Assembly: GCA_946627575.1 (NCBI GenBank)
Contig: CAMOVS010000097.1
Coordinates: 1 to 5,812, forward strand
Source of the DNA: an uncultured Lachnospiraceae bacterium
GTDB lineage: Bacteria > Bacillota > Clostridia > Lachnospirales > Lachnospiraceae
Direction: 5' to 3'
Length of the DNA: 5,812 bases
Below, piece after piece: positions 1-5,812 of this stretch. A program made the position numbers and the translations under genes. Each line of letters opens with the position of its first letter. Positions within the stretch are counted from its first letter, which is position 1. The notes under the pieces are model-generated. The model had not been told where the DNA came from. It saw nothing but the letters and a program-made list of their open reading frames with translations, and did no database searches.

Positions 1-666
1 ATCCTTGGTGTGGTTATCGGAACCATTATCCTGACCATCATTCTTAACGATGCTGAGAGAAAAATCCCGGTTCAGTATTCCAGAAAAATTCAGGGAAGAC
101 AACAGGTAGGAGGACAAGGTTCCATCTTGCCTATCAAGGTAAACACGGCTAATGTTATTCCTGTAATTTTTGCTTCCTCCTTACTCCAGTTCCCGGGCAT
201 CATCAAGCAGCTTATGGGAGCCAATCCAGGAGGAACTGCTGGTTTTATCTTTAATTGCCTGAGTCAGAATAACTGGTGTAATCCGGATCACTGGGAGTAT
301 TCCATCGGTCTGATCATTTATCTGGCATTGACAGTGCTCTTTGCCTACTTCTATACATCGATCACCTTTAATCCTATGGAGATCGCCAATAATATGAAGA
401 AGCAGGGCGGCTTTATCCCCGGCATTCGTCCGGGCAAGCCCACCACAGATTATCTTCAGTCTATTCTTGGATATATCATCTTCATCGGCGCAGTTGGTCT
501 TTGCATCATTGCATTGATCCCTATTTTCTTCAATGGATATTTTGGTGCCAATGTATCCTTCGGCGGAACATCCATCATCATCGTATGTGGTGTTGTACTG
601 GAGACCATCAAGCAGATCGAATCCCAGATGCTGGTAAGACATTACTCAGGATTCCTGACAGAATAA
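1..666 (+). CDS. secY: Protein translocase subunit SecY, C-terminal half (5' end outside window)
   Basis: SecY is the central pore subunit of the SecYEG translocon in the cytoplasmic membrane and moves unfolded proteins outward with SecA. The reading frame is open from base 1, so the gene is cut by the window edge; 221 sense codons remain of a family length near 430. The visible part starts inside transmembrane helix 6. It continues with the basic cytoplasmic 6/7 loop (ERKIPVQYSRKIQGRQQ), helix 7 (VIPVIFASSLLQFP), helix 8 (LIIYLALTVLFAYFYTSITF), the 8/9 loop with the conserved GGFIPGIRPG motif whose Arg (codon at 427-429) matches the SecA-contact Arg of the family, helix 9 and helix 10 (FGGTSIIIVCGVVLETIKQ). 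The short tail MLVRHYSGFLTE resembles Lachnospiraceae SecY. Two consecutive TAA stops end it. In many Firmicutes adk follows secY; here a terminator does. Identification is very secure; whether it is the housekeeping copy cannot be judged without the 5' neighbours. Confidence 0.97.
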   Translation: MLGVVIGTIILTIILNDAERKIPVQYSRKIQGRQQVGGQGSILPIKVNTANVIPVIFASSLLQFPGIIKQLMGANPGGTAGFIFNCLSQNNWCNPDHWEYSIGLIIYLALTVLFAYFYTSITFNPMEIANNMKKQGGFIPGIRPGKPTTDYLQSILGYIIFIGAVGLCIIALIPIFFNGYFGANVSFGGTSIIIVCGVVLETIKQIESQMLVRHYSGFLTE

Positions 667-678
667 TAAAGAATCATG

Positions 679-713
679 AAAGAGACAGAGGTTTGACCCC
701 TGTCTCTTTTTTT
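679..713 (+). terminator. Rho-independent terminator after secY
   Basis: AGAGACAGAGG (681-691) pairs with CCCCTGTCTCT (697-707) in 10 of 11 positions, with one A-C mismatch and a five-base loop TTTGA. Two more A-T pairs can extend the base (679-680 with 708-709). A run of seven T (707-713) follows directly. It lies 13 bases past the secY stop, so it should end the secY transcript and separate it from the downstream gene. The upstream side lacks a matching A-tract, so activity on the opposite strand is less likely. Confidence 0.93.
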
Positions 714-727
714 CTATCATTAAATTG

Positions 728-757
728 TTGGCCAAAAGGTTTCACAGCGAGTATAAT
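728..757 (+). promoter_or_regulatory. Putative sigma-A promoter of the C11 protease-LRR gene
   Basis: A perfect -10 hexamer TATAAT sits at 752-757. The best-spaced -35 is TTGGCC at 728-733 (4 of 6 matches to TTGACA), separated by 18 bases. Transcription would start near 764 and give a leader of roughly 95 nt before the ATG at 860. Its position just after the secY terminator supports an independent transcription unit. The -35 match is moderate, and a short AT-repeat follows at 761-773, so the call rests mainly on the -10 element and context. Confidence 0.6.
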
Positions 758-859
758 AGGATATATATATATACGATACAGGATTTTTCATGCAGCAAAG
801 CGTTCCGTGAGAGCTTTTGACTTTATATCATATAGATCAGACTTAGAAAGGCAGAGGGT

Positions 860-3800
860 ATGAGCAGAATCGGAGAATATATTAAAAAGAACAAGAGGGG
901 AGCGGCCGCCCTTGCTATTATCATGCTTCTAATTGTCGGAGCTGTAATCTTTTCGACTGGGAAGAAAAACTCCTTCTCCGGTAAGTCCGGGCCTGATTCC
1001 AAAGGATCAGAAGACAAGCCGGCTCTGATGGAAGAGGATGAGGAGCCTGTAAGGTCTTACTCCAGGGCCCTGGCTGCAAGAAACCAGGAGTACAAGGCCG
1101 GTGATGAAAAACTGGTTTTGACCGAAGCCGGCAAGAAGCTTCCCTCAACCAAAAAAGATTATACCATTATGATCTATATGACAGGATCCAACCTGGAGAG
1201 CCGATTCGGAGCTGCCAGCTCTGACCTCAAGGAGATCATGGAGTCAGGTTATGATTCGGACAGAATTAATGTGGTTGTTTATACCGGGGGCAGCCGCCGG
1301 TGGAACGGCGGCATACCCAGTACTCAGAACAATGTGATGGACATGGGGCTTCCTGAGGATAAAAGGATCGTCGCTGACACTGAGAAATGTTCCGACATGG
1401 GTTCTCCTGCAACGCTGGCTGAGTATATCAACTTTTGCAGCAACTATTATCCAGCCGATCACTATGGTCTGATCTGCTGGGATCATGGCGGGGGTCCCCT
1501 CTGGGGTTACGGCAGTGATGAGCTCTTTAACAATGATACTCTTCTTCTTAGCGAAATCCGGACAGCCATGGAAAAAACAGAGTTCGCCAAAGGCAGGAAA
1601 CTGGACTGGATGGGCTTTGACGCCTGTTTGATGGGGTCCGTGGAATCCGCTTCTCTATGGCAAAACTATGCCTCTTACCTGATAGCATCCGAAGAAGTAG
1701 AAGCCGGGGACGGCTGGTGTTATGATTTCCTGAAGACGCTCAATGAAAGCAATGATGCAGAGGAGATCTGCCAAAGTATCGTGGACAGCTACGGCCGCTT
1801 CTATGAAGAAAACAAAACTCAATTTTCCAACCCGGATGCAACGCTGGCTGTCATCGATCTATCTAAAGTGGATGATTTGGAAAAATCATTGAATACATTA
1901 TTTACAAAAATGCATGACGGCATGGAGAAGGGCGATTATGCCAGGGTCAGCAAATTCCGAAAGAAAGCGAAGTGCTTTGGCCTGTCTGCTGTGGAAAGCC
2001 GGGGAGAAGGCTATGATCTTATAGACATCGGCAGCCTGGCGGATCAGTTCCAAAGTATTTTTCCGGAAGAAACCGGAAGGGTCAGGGAGGCTCTTGCTTC
2101 GGCTGTTGTCAGTCAGACAAGCAATGTCAAGGATACCAGCGGCCTGTCCATCTATCTTCCCGGTGATAACCAGAACCTCTATAAAGAGGTGGGCAAGGAT
2201 ATGATGAAAGAATCGCCTGATGGATATAAGGCCTTTGTGGAAGCATATTCCGATTCCTGGATGGACAAGTCCAAAGTGAACTGGGCCTTTGGAGAATTCA
2301 AAGACGGCCAAGAAGAAATAACCCTGCCTTTAAGCACAGACCAGTTGGCAGAGATCGAAGGCGCTTATTATGCCGTGCTGGAAAAAAGTGGTAATGCAGG
2401 TTATAGAATGACTCTTTGCTGGGTAGAGATTCAGCCTGATGAGAATGGTATTCTCCACATTCCGCAGAATCCTGACCTGATTACAGCCGAGACAGATCAG
2501 ATTACAGCCAGAAGTCCTTTTGGATTCCGGCAGATTCAGGATAACGGAGACCAGAAACGGTACAGGACGATCAATTGTTACCTCACTCCCAGTCAGGAAT
2601 TCATGGATATTAATGCAGATAAAGATTTGAGGGCCGATGTGATCGTTTCCATGGACAAGGAAAAGAAAATGTCCATAGACCAGGTCAGCCAGCAGGAAGA
2701 CCAGATCGGACTTTCCGGAAAAAACAGTGTTAATGTTGAGCATTACCGATCTATAGTGGATGGTTCAGGGGTTTTGCTGGTGCCTACCCGCAATGATGAC
2801 GGGAGCATGAAGGCTTTCTATGAGTGGGACAGGTCAGGATATCTTTTCTCGGCAGATCCTCTGGAAAAAGAATTCCACTTTGTCTCCAGGAAAGCTTCCT
2901 GGTTTGGCGGTGATTACAGCTGTCAGGTTATCCTTCAGGATGTGTATGGCGACCTTCACTGCAGCGATATCCATTCTCTCACTGCAGAAGATAATCGAAA
3001 GACTGCCCTTGTCAAGACAAAGAAAGGAGAGATGACCTTCAGGTTGAGCCAGGATGAGGCTGAATTGATCCGTTATGAAGGTAAGGACATAGAGTTAGAG
3101 ATCCCCGACTATGTTGAGAAATTACCCGTAACCGGGATTGGCACCGGTATATTCAGTGACTCTTCTACGGACACGGTGACCGGGATCATCTGTCCCGGGA
3201 CATTGAGATCCATTGATATCCGGGCATTTCAAGGCTGCAGCAAGCTTACAGAGATCAAATTAAATGAAGGACTTGAGGAAATAGGATACCATGCCTTTTC
3301 TCGTTGCGGACTCAAGGAACTCCATCTGCCTTCCACCCTCAAGGTCCTGGGACAGGCAGCCTTTGAAGGCAATTCTTTTGAAACCGTTGAGATACCGGCC
3401 GCCCTGACATATATAGGCTCCATACCCTTCCACGAATGTGCCTCCCTCAGGGAGATCAAGGTATCCGGCAAAAGCTCTGCAGTATGTGATATAGATGGGG
3501 TCCTTTTCAGTGCTGACAAAAAGATGCTGATCCAATATCCCCCGGCCAGGGGCAGGGAGTATAAAGTCTCCGATGGTACAGAGGAGATTGGATATGGGGC
3601 TTTTGGAGACAGCGGGGTTACTAAGATCGTATTTCCACAGAGCCTGAAAAAAATAGACAATTGTGCCTTCTTTGGATGTGAGAGTATGGAGACTCCGGTA
3701 CTGCCGGATCAGCTTGAAGAAATCGGAGACCTGGCTTTCGGATCCATCAATTTTACTTCAGATCTTGAGACCAGACCGGTTAGGGAGGAATTGTTTATTC

Positions 3801-5545
3801 CTGCAAGGGTTTCCTACATTGGCGACCGATGTTTTGGATGCATCAGCCTTTCGGGAATCAAGGTGGACGAGAAGAATCCCTATTATGCCTCTTCCGGCGG
3901 ATTCCTGACCAACAAGGAGAAGGAAACAATATTGGAAGCGCCATTGGGCATATATAAAAATACGAACGGTCTGATTACGATACCGGACGGGATCATCGGT
4001 TTTGAGAAAGACCTGTTTGAGGAATTTCCCGAGAAGGCCGGTTTCATTCTGCCGGATTCCCTCTTCCGCATTCCGCCGGAGGTTTTCCCTTGTACTTACG
4101 GAGAACGTCAGGAGAATGGACTGGCAGAGACCATCTATGAGATTACCATATATTGCAGTGAGGGAAGCGCCGCTGAAACCTACGCTAAGAAATACAACAT
4201 CCAGTGTAAGAGACCTCCTTCCAAGGGAGATATCTATCAAGGGCAGATAGAACAGAAGACGGAAGATGGAGGACTAATGACCTTTGACCTTTTTGGAGAT
4301 CATGCCGCCCTGGTCAATTATAAGGGAGGAGCCAGGAAGCTTACGGTTCCTGACCAGGTAGAGAACCTGCCCGTGACCATCATAGGCAATGGTAAAGATC
4401 CTGTCCGGCATGAGGAAGAATCAGATGGGGAGGAGATGGAAGATCTTGAAGACTTTGATGATTTTGGAGATCCTGAGGATCTGCTGAATGAAGATGATTT
4501 TAGCGCGGAGGAAGAGTTTGACGATAATCTTGAAGAACTGGTTTTGCCCGCTACGGTTTCAACCATAGCAGACCATGCTTTGGAACTGAATCTGAAGGAG
4601 ATCTCTGTAGATAAGACCAGCAAAAAGCTTAAGTCCATCGATGGGGTTCTATTTACCGCTGATGGCAAAGAACTTCTCTGTTTCCCGCAGGACAAAATCG
4701 ACTGGGGTTCGGAAGATTCAACCTATACGGTGCCGGATGGGGTAGAAATTATCAGCAAAAATGCCTTCTATGCTTCATGGATTACAGAGATTACTTTGCC
4801 GGACTCTGTAAAAACCATCAAAAAAGAAGCTTTCGCATCCTGCAGTGAGCTAGAGAAGGTGAATCCGGGCAAAGGGCTGCAATCGATCGAAGAAAGTGCT
4901 TTTTCCATGAGTCAGATCAAGGAAATAGCATTCCCGGAATCCCTGCGTACGATTGGAAAGGAAGCCTTTTATTTCTGTCATCTTAGCGAGATTGTACTGC
5001 CGGATGGCTTGGAGAAGGTTGGATCCCAGGCATTTGCCTACAATGAAGAAGTGGGGAAGATCCGTCTTCCGGACAGCTTAAAGGATATTGGTGAAGGAGC
5101 CTTCATGCTGTCGGATGACCGTGAAGATCCTAAAAAGACCGGTGTCATAAAGATTCCGGACAGCCTTGAGAAACTCGGCAGACATGCTTTCACCGGTGTG
5201 AATACGGAAGGCTTTACCGCGGATGAAAGCAGCAAGTATTTTACAGCCAAAGACGGTCTTCTCCTGTCCAAAGACGGCAAAACCCTTTGGGCCTGCCCCT
5301 GGGGCGGACCGGAAGAGATTCACATCCCGGATACGGTGATAGAGATTAAGGAGTATGCAGTTGGCTATGGCGGTTCCGTAAAGAACGTCTACATACCGGA
5401 CTCGGTAGTCCGAATAGCGGATGCAGCGTTTGAAGGAAAAAGTGAAGAAAGAGGCTTTTCTATTTCTCAGACCATACATTGCAGCAAAGGTTCAGCAGCT
5501 GCGGAGTATGCGGAAGGCAATGGCTATTCCTGGGAGGAGAAGTAG
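860..5545 (+). CDS. Membrane-anchored clostripain-family (C11) cysteine peptidase with two BspA-like LRR modules
   Basis: Intact 1561-residue protein. Basic residues (KKNKR, 9-13) precede one hydrophobic helix at about 14-33, with no lipobox or convincing signal-peptidase site, so it is probably a signal anchor with the rest outside the cell. A charged linker (about 35-95) leads to a peptidase C11 domain from about residue 99 to 470. This has the strand TIMIYMTGSNLES, catalytic His209 in WDHGGG and catalytic Cys256 in GFDACLMG. Asp254 and Asp284 match, in spacing from the Cys, the Asp pair lining the Arg/Lys-specific S1 pocket of the Parabacteroides merdae enzyme PmC11. Residues about 475-720 match no domain I recognise. 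Two LRR_5/BspA-type modules follow (725-1116 and 1140-1561), the second with an acidic insert. No LPXTG or other wall-sorting motif is present at the C-terminus. The start is the first ATG after an in-frame TAG at 833-835; a weak Shine-Dalgarno AGAAAGG (845-851) lies 8 bases upstream. Predicted role: surface proteolysis with target binding by the LRRs; the substrate is unknown. Confidence 0.9.
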   Translation: MSRIGEYIKKNKRGAAALAIIMLLIVGAVIFSTGKKNSFSGKSGPDSKGSEDKPALMEEDEEPVRSYSRALAARNQEYKAGDEKLVLTEAGKKLPSTKKDYTIMIYMTGSNLESRFGAASSDLKEIMESGYDSDRINVVVYTGGSRRWNGGIPSTQNNVMDMGLPEDKRIVADTEKCSDMGSPATLAEYINFCSNYYPADHYGLICWDHGGGPLWGYGSDELFNNDTLLLSEIRTAMEKTEFAKGRKLDWMGFDACLMGSVESASLWQNYASYLIASEEVEAGDGWCYDFLKTLNESNDAEEICQSIVDSYGRFYEENKTQFSNPDATLAVIDLSKVDDLEKSLNTLFTKMHDGMEKGDYARVSKFRKKAKCFGLSAVESRGEGYDLIDIGSLADQFQSIFPEETGRVREALASAVVSQTSNVKDTSGLSIYLPGDNQNLYKEVGKDMMKESPDGYKAFVEAYSDSWMDKSKVNWAFGEFKDGQEEITLPLSTDQLAEIEGAYYAVLEKSGNAGYRMTLCWVEIQPDENGILHIPQNPDLITAETDQITARSPFGFRQIQDNGDQKRYRTINCYLTPSQEFMDINADKDLRADVIVSMDKEKKMSIDQVSQQEDQIGLSGKNSVNVEHYRSIVDGSGVLLVPTRNDDGSMKAFYEWDRSGYLFSADPLEKEFHFVSRKASWFGGDYSCQVILQDVYGDLHCSDIHSLTAEDNRKTALVKTKKGEMTFRLSQDEAELIRYEGKDIELEIPDYVEKLPVTGIGTGIFSDSSTDTVTGIICPGTLRSIDIRAFQGCSKLTEIKLNEGLEEIGYHAFSRCGLKELHLPSTLKVLGQAAFEGNSFETVEIPAALTYIGSIPFHECASLREIKVSGKSSAVCDIDGVLFSADKKMLIQYPPARGREYKVSDGTEEIGYGAFGDSGVTKIVFPQSLKKIDNCAFFGCESMETPVLPDQLEEIGDLAFGSINFTSDLETRPVREELFIPARVSYIGDRCFGCISLSGIKVDEKNPYYASSGGFLTNKEKETILEAPLGIYKNTNGLITIPDGIIGFEKDLFEEFPEKAGFILPDSLFRIPPEVFPCTYGERQENGLAETIYEITIYCSEGSAAETYAKKYNIQCKRPPSKGDIYQGQIEQKTEDGGLMTFDLFGDHAALVNYKGGARKLTVPDQVENLPVTIIGNGKDPVRHEEESDGEEMEDLEDFDDFGDPEDLLNEDDFSAEEEFDDNLEELVLPATVSTIADHALELNLKEISVDKTSKKLKSIDGVLFTADGKELLCFPQDKIDWGSEDSTYTVPDGVEIISKNAFYASWITEITLPDSVKTIKKEAFASCSELEKVNPGKGLQSIEESAFSMSQIKEIAFPESLRTIGKEAFYFCHLSEIVLPDGLEKVGSQAFAYNEEVGKIRLPDSLKDIGEGAFMLSDDREDPKKTGVIKIPDSLEKLGRHAFTGVNTEGFTADESSKYFTAKDGLLLSKDGKTLWACPWGGPEEIHIPDTVIEIKEYAVGYGGSVKNVYIPDSVVRIADAAFEGKSEERGFSISQTIHCSKGSAAAEYAEGNGYSWEEK
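1154..2269 (+). other. Peptidase C11 catalytic domain within the large gene (approximate limits)
   Basis: Residues about 99-470 form the caspase/gingipain-like (clan CD) catalytic unit. The His209 codon is CAT at 1484-1486 and the Cys256 codon is TGT at 1625-1627. The 47-residue His-Cys spacing is close to that of PmC11 as I recall it (His133/Cys179). Asp254 (Cys-2) and Asp284 (Cys+28) fit the S1 pocket acids, which predicts cleavage after Arg or Lys. The segment between the catalytic residues has no Lys or Arg from 210 to 233, unlike C11 enzymes that self-cleave there. The domain end is judged from the last family-like stretch (TSGLSIYLPGDN, then a helical segment ending around DSWMDKS) and is uncertain by some tens of residues. 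Confidence 0.85.
3032..4207 (+). repeat. LRR module 1 of the large protein (BspA-like, residues 725-1116)
   Basis: The module opens with a header (MTFRLSQDEAELIRYEG, then IPDYVEKLPVTGIG). About eight imperfect BspA/LRR_5 units follow, of the type IGxxAFxxCxxLxxIxLPxxL; their anchors read AFQGC, AFSRC, AFEGN, PFHEC, AFGDS, AFFGC, AFGSI and CFGCI. Two interruptions contain the family's DGVLFSADKK-like hairpin (the second variant is GGFLTNKEKE). It closes with the typical terminal cap IYCSEGSAAETYAKKYNIQC. Such modules form extended curved beta scaffolds that bind proteins or glycans in other bacteria; the ligand here is unknown. Confidence 0.88.
4277..5542 (+). repeat. LRR module 2 of the large protein, diverged tandem copy of module 1 (residues 1140-1561)
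   Basis: The header (MTFDLFGDHAALVNYKGG, then VPDQVENLPVTIIG) aligns without gaps to the module 1 header, with 21 of 39 residues identical by eye. After an acidic insert come about ten LRR units (anchors include NAFYAS, EAFASC, SAFSMS, EAFYFC, QAFAYN, GAFMLS, HAFTGV, AAFEGK). Two hairpins (DGVLFTADGKELL and DGLLLSKDGKTLW) interrupt them. The closing cap IHCSKGSAAAEYAEGNGYSW parallels the module 1 cap and is followed only by EEK and the stop. The same header-LRR-cap order in both modules indicates an old internal duplication; divergence is too great for recent copying. Confidence 0.85.
4412..4525 (+). other. Acidic low-complexity insert in LRR module 2 (residues 1185-1222)
   Basis: Of 38 residues, 23 are Asp or Glu and none is Lys or Arg; Phe, Leu and Met are scattered among them (for example EDLEDFDDFGDPEDLL). 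It sits directly after the module header, where module 1 has the unremarkable SDSSTDTVTG stretch, and the LRR pattern resumes in the same frame with LEELVLPATVSTIADHAL. It is therefore a genuine in-frame insertion rather than a frameshift. It could be a disordered linker, a cation-binding segment or a mimic of acidic partners; the sequence does not decide among these. Confidence 0.85.
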
Positions 5546-5569
5546 GAGACAGGGGCAGTCGTGGATTCC

Positions 5570-5600
5570 CCAGGAAGATAGACCAATGGACTGTTCCTGG
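5570..5600 (+). repeat. Inverted repeat between the protease-LRR gene and the nitroreductase-like gene
   Basis: CCAGGAA (5570-5576) and TTCCTGG (5594-5600) form a perfect 7-bp inverted repeat with a 17-base loop. No T-run follows, so it is not a standard intrinsic terminator. A third copy, TTCCTGGG at 5527-5534 inside the end of the upstream gene, can pair with CCCAGGAA (5569-5576) over 8 bp. The middle segment therefore has two mutually exclusive partners. It may be an mRNA structure, a protein-binding site or chance. Confidence 0.4.
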
Positions 5601-5623
5601 AATTCAATGAAACAATAATTATA

Positions 5624-5629
5624 AGGAGG
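5624..5629 (+). promoter_or_regulatory. Strong Shine-Dalgarno sequence of the nitroreductase-like gene
   Basis: AGGAGG lies 9 bases before the ATG at 5639 and decides that start over the in-frame ATG at 5648, which would be 18 bases away. It is much closer to consensus than the site of the preceding large gene, suggesting more efficient initiation. Confidence 0.88.
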
Positions 5630-5638
5630 GTGAGTCAT

Positions 5639-5812
5639 ATGAAATATATGGAAAAAATTGAAAAGAGAAGATCAATAAGAGAGTTTCGCAACAAGGACCT
5701 GGACCCGCTAATCATCCGTGAGATTGAAGAAAAATTCTCTGGTCTCCATAAGCTGATTCCCTATATTCCCGTGGAGCTTGGCGTCCGGCCCGGAGTTACC
5801 AGGCTGCGCCTG
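5639..5812 (+). CDS. Nitroreductase-family protein, N-terminal fragment (3' end outside window)
   Basis: Fifty-eight codons are open to the window edge. The start MKYMEKIEKRRSIREF contains the RRSIR motif (residues 10-14) near the N-terminus that contributes to FMN phosphate binding in nitroreductase-fold oxidoreductases. A helix beginning around DPLIIREIEEKF follows. The later part (LIPYIPVELGV, then RPGVTRLRL) recalls the clostridial nitroreductases that differ from the classical NfsB type, possibly the TM1586-like group, but the fragment is too short to place. The family comprises cytoplasmic FMN enzymes that use NAD(P)H to reduce nitro compounds, quinones or related substrates; the substrate here is unknown. 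The gene starts 93 bases after the protease-LRR stop, with its own strong ribosome binding site and no terminator between, so co-transcription is possible. Confidence 0.75.
   Translation, partial: MKYMEKIEKRRSIREFRNKDLDPLIIREIEEKFSGLHKLIPYIPVELGVRPGVTRLRL

Noticed and set aside
761..773. Short alternating AT tract in the leader of the protease gene
   Set aside because: It is only about six dinucleotides long and is common in AT-rich leaders; strain-level phase variation is conceivable, but nothing here supports it.
817..836. TTGACT followed by TATAGA as a second promoter for the protease gene
   Set aside because: The gap is only 8 bases, too short for a sigma-A promoter, and no good -10 lies at 16-18 bases.
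501..863. Forward open frame overlapping the secY end and the protease gene start
   Set aside because: It overlaps secY in another frame, runs through the terminator hairpin and promoter, and its translation has no protein-like pattern.
3229..4240. Several minus-strand open frames under the LRR modules
   Set aside because: They are shadows of the repetitive LRR coding sequence, without Shine-Dalgarno sequences or recognisable domains.
4412..4525. Acidic tract as a frameshift or sequencing error
   Set aside because: LRR header and LRR repeats on both sides are in the same frame, so no shift is needed.
4318..4695. Minus-strand open frame encoding a Ser-rich protein
   Set aside because: The Ser-rich stretch is the mirror of the GAA/GAT-rich acidic insert codons on the + strand; there is no start signal and no family resemblance.
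5421..5618. Forward open frame across the protease gene stop
   Set aside because: It is mostly inside the known coding frame in another phase; its end only extends into the junction and shows no ribosome binding site or domain.
5587..5619. Possible promoter (TGGACT, AATAAT) before the nitroreductase-like gene
   Set aside because: The spacing is 21 bases and both hexamers are poor; the AT-rich stretch is explained as sequence next to the ribosome binding site.

Overview
The window reads as a chromosomal segment of a Gram-positive Clostridia-type bacterium, most likely Lachnospiraceae-like. That placement is an inference from the style of the SecY C-terminal half, the BspA-like leucine-rich-repeat (LRR) surface protein with a clostripain-type protease head, the Firmicutes-type Shine-Dalgarno sequences and the moderate GC content. 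All three genes are on the + strand. No RNA genes, CRISPR arrays, insertion sequences or attachment sites were seen.

Layout. Positions 1-666 hold the 3' half of secY, the channel subunit of the Sec translocon, which is cut by the left edge. It ends in two stop codons and a strong intrinsic terminator (679-713). A plausible sigma-A promoter (728-757) and an untranslated leader of about 95 nt follow. Next comes one very large intact gene, 860-5545 (1561 codons). It encodes a membrane-anchored surface protein with an N-terminal signal anchor, a C11 (clostripain-family) cysteine peptidase domain with His209/Cys256, a middle region of about 250 residues that I cannot assign, and two tandem BspA-like LRR modules. 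The second module carries a striking acidic insert. A 93-nt gap containing competing inverted repeats leads to a strong Shine-Dalgarno and the first 58 codons of a nitroreductase-like flavoprotein, cut by the right edge.

How they fit together. The terminator and new promoter suggest that the large protease gene is transcribed separately from secY. Its product would be a general Sec client, but nothing in the sequence shows a special link to this SecY. The nitroreductase has its own ribosome binding site and no obvious terminator before it, so it may be read through from the protease gene, but a functional connection is not evident. The most notable item is the protease-LRR fusion: a predicted Arg/Lys-specific cysteine protease tethered to the outer face of the membrane, with about 840 residues of putative binding scaffold. 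No clearly new multi-gene system is visible in this window.
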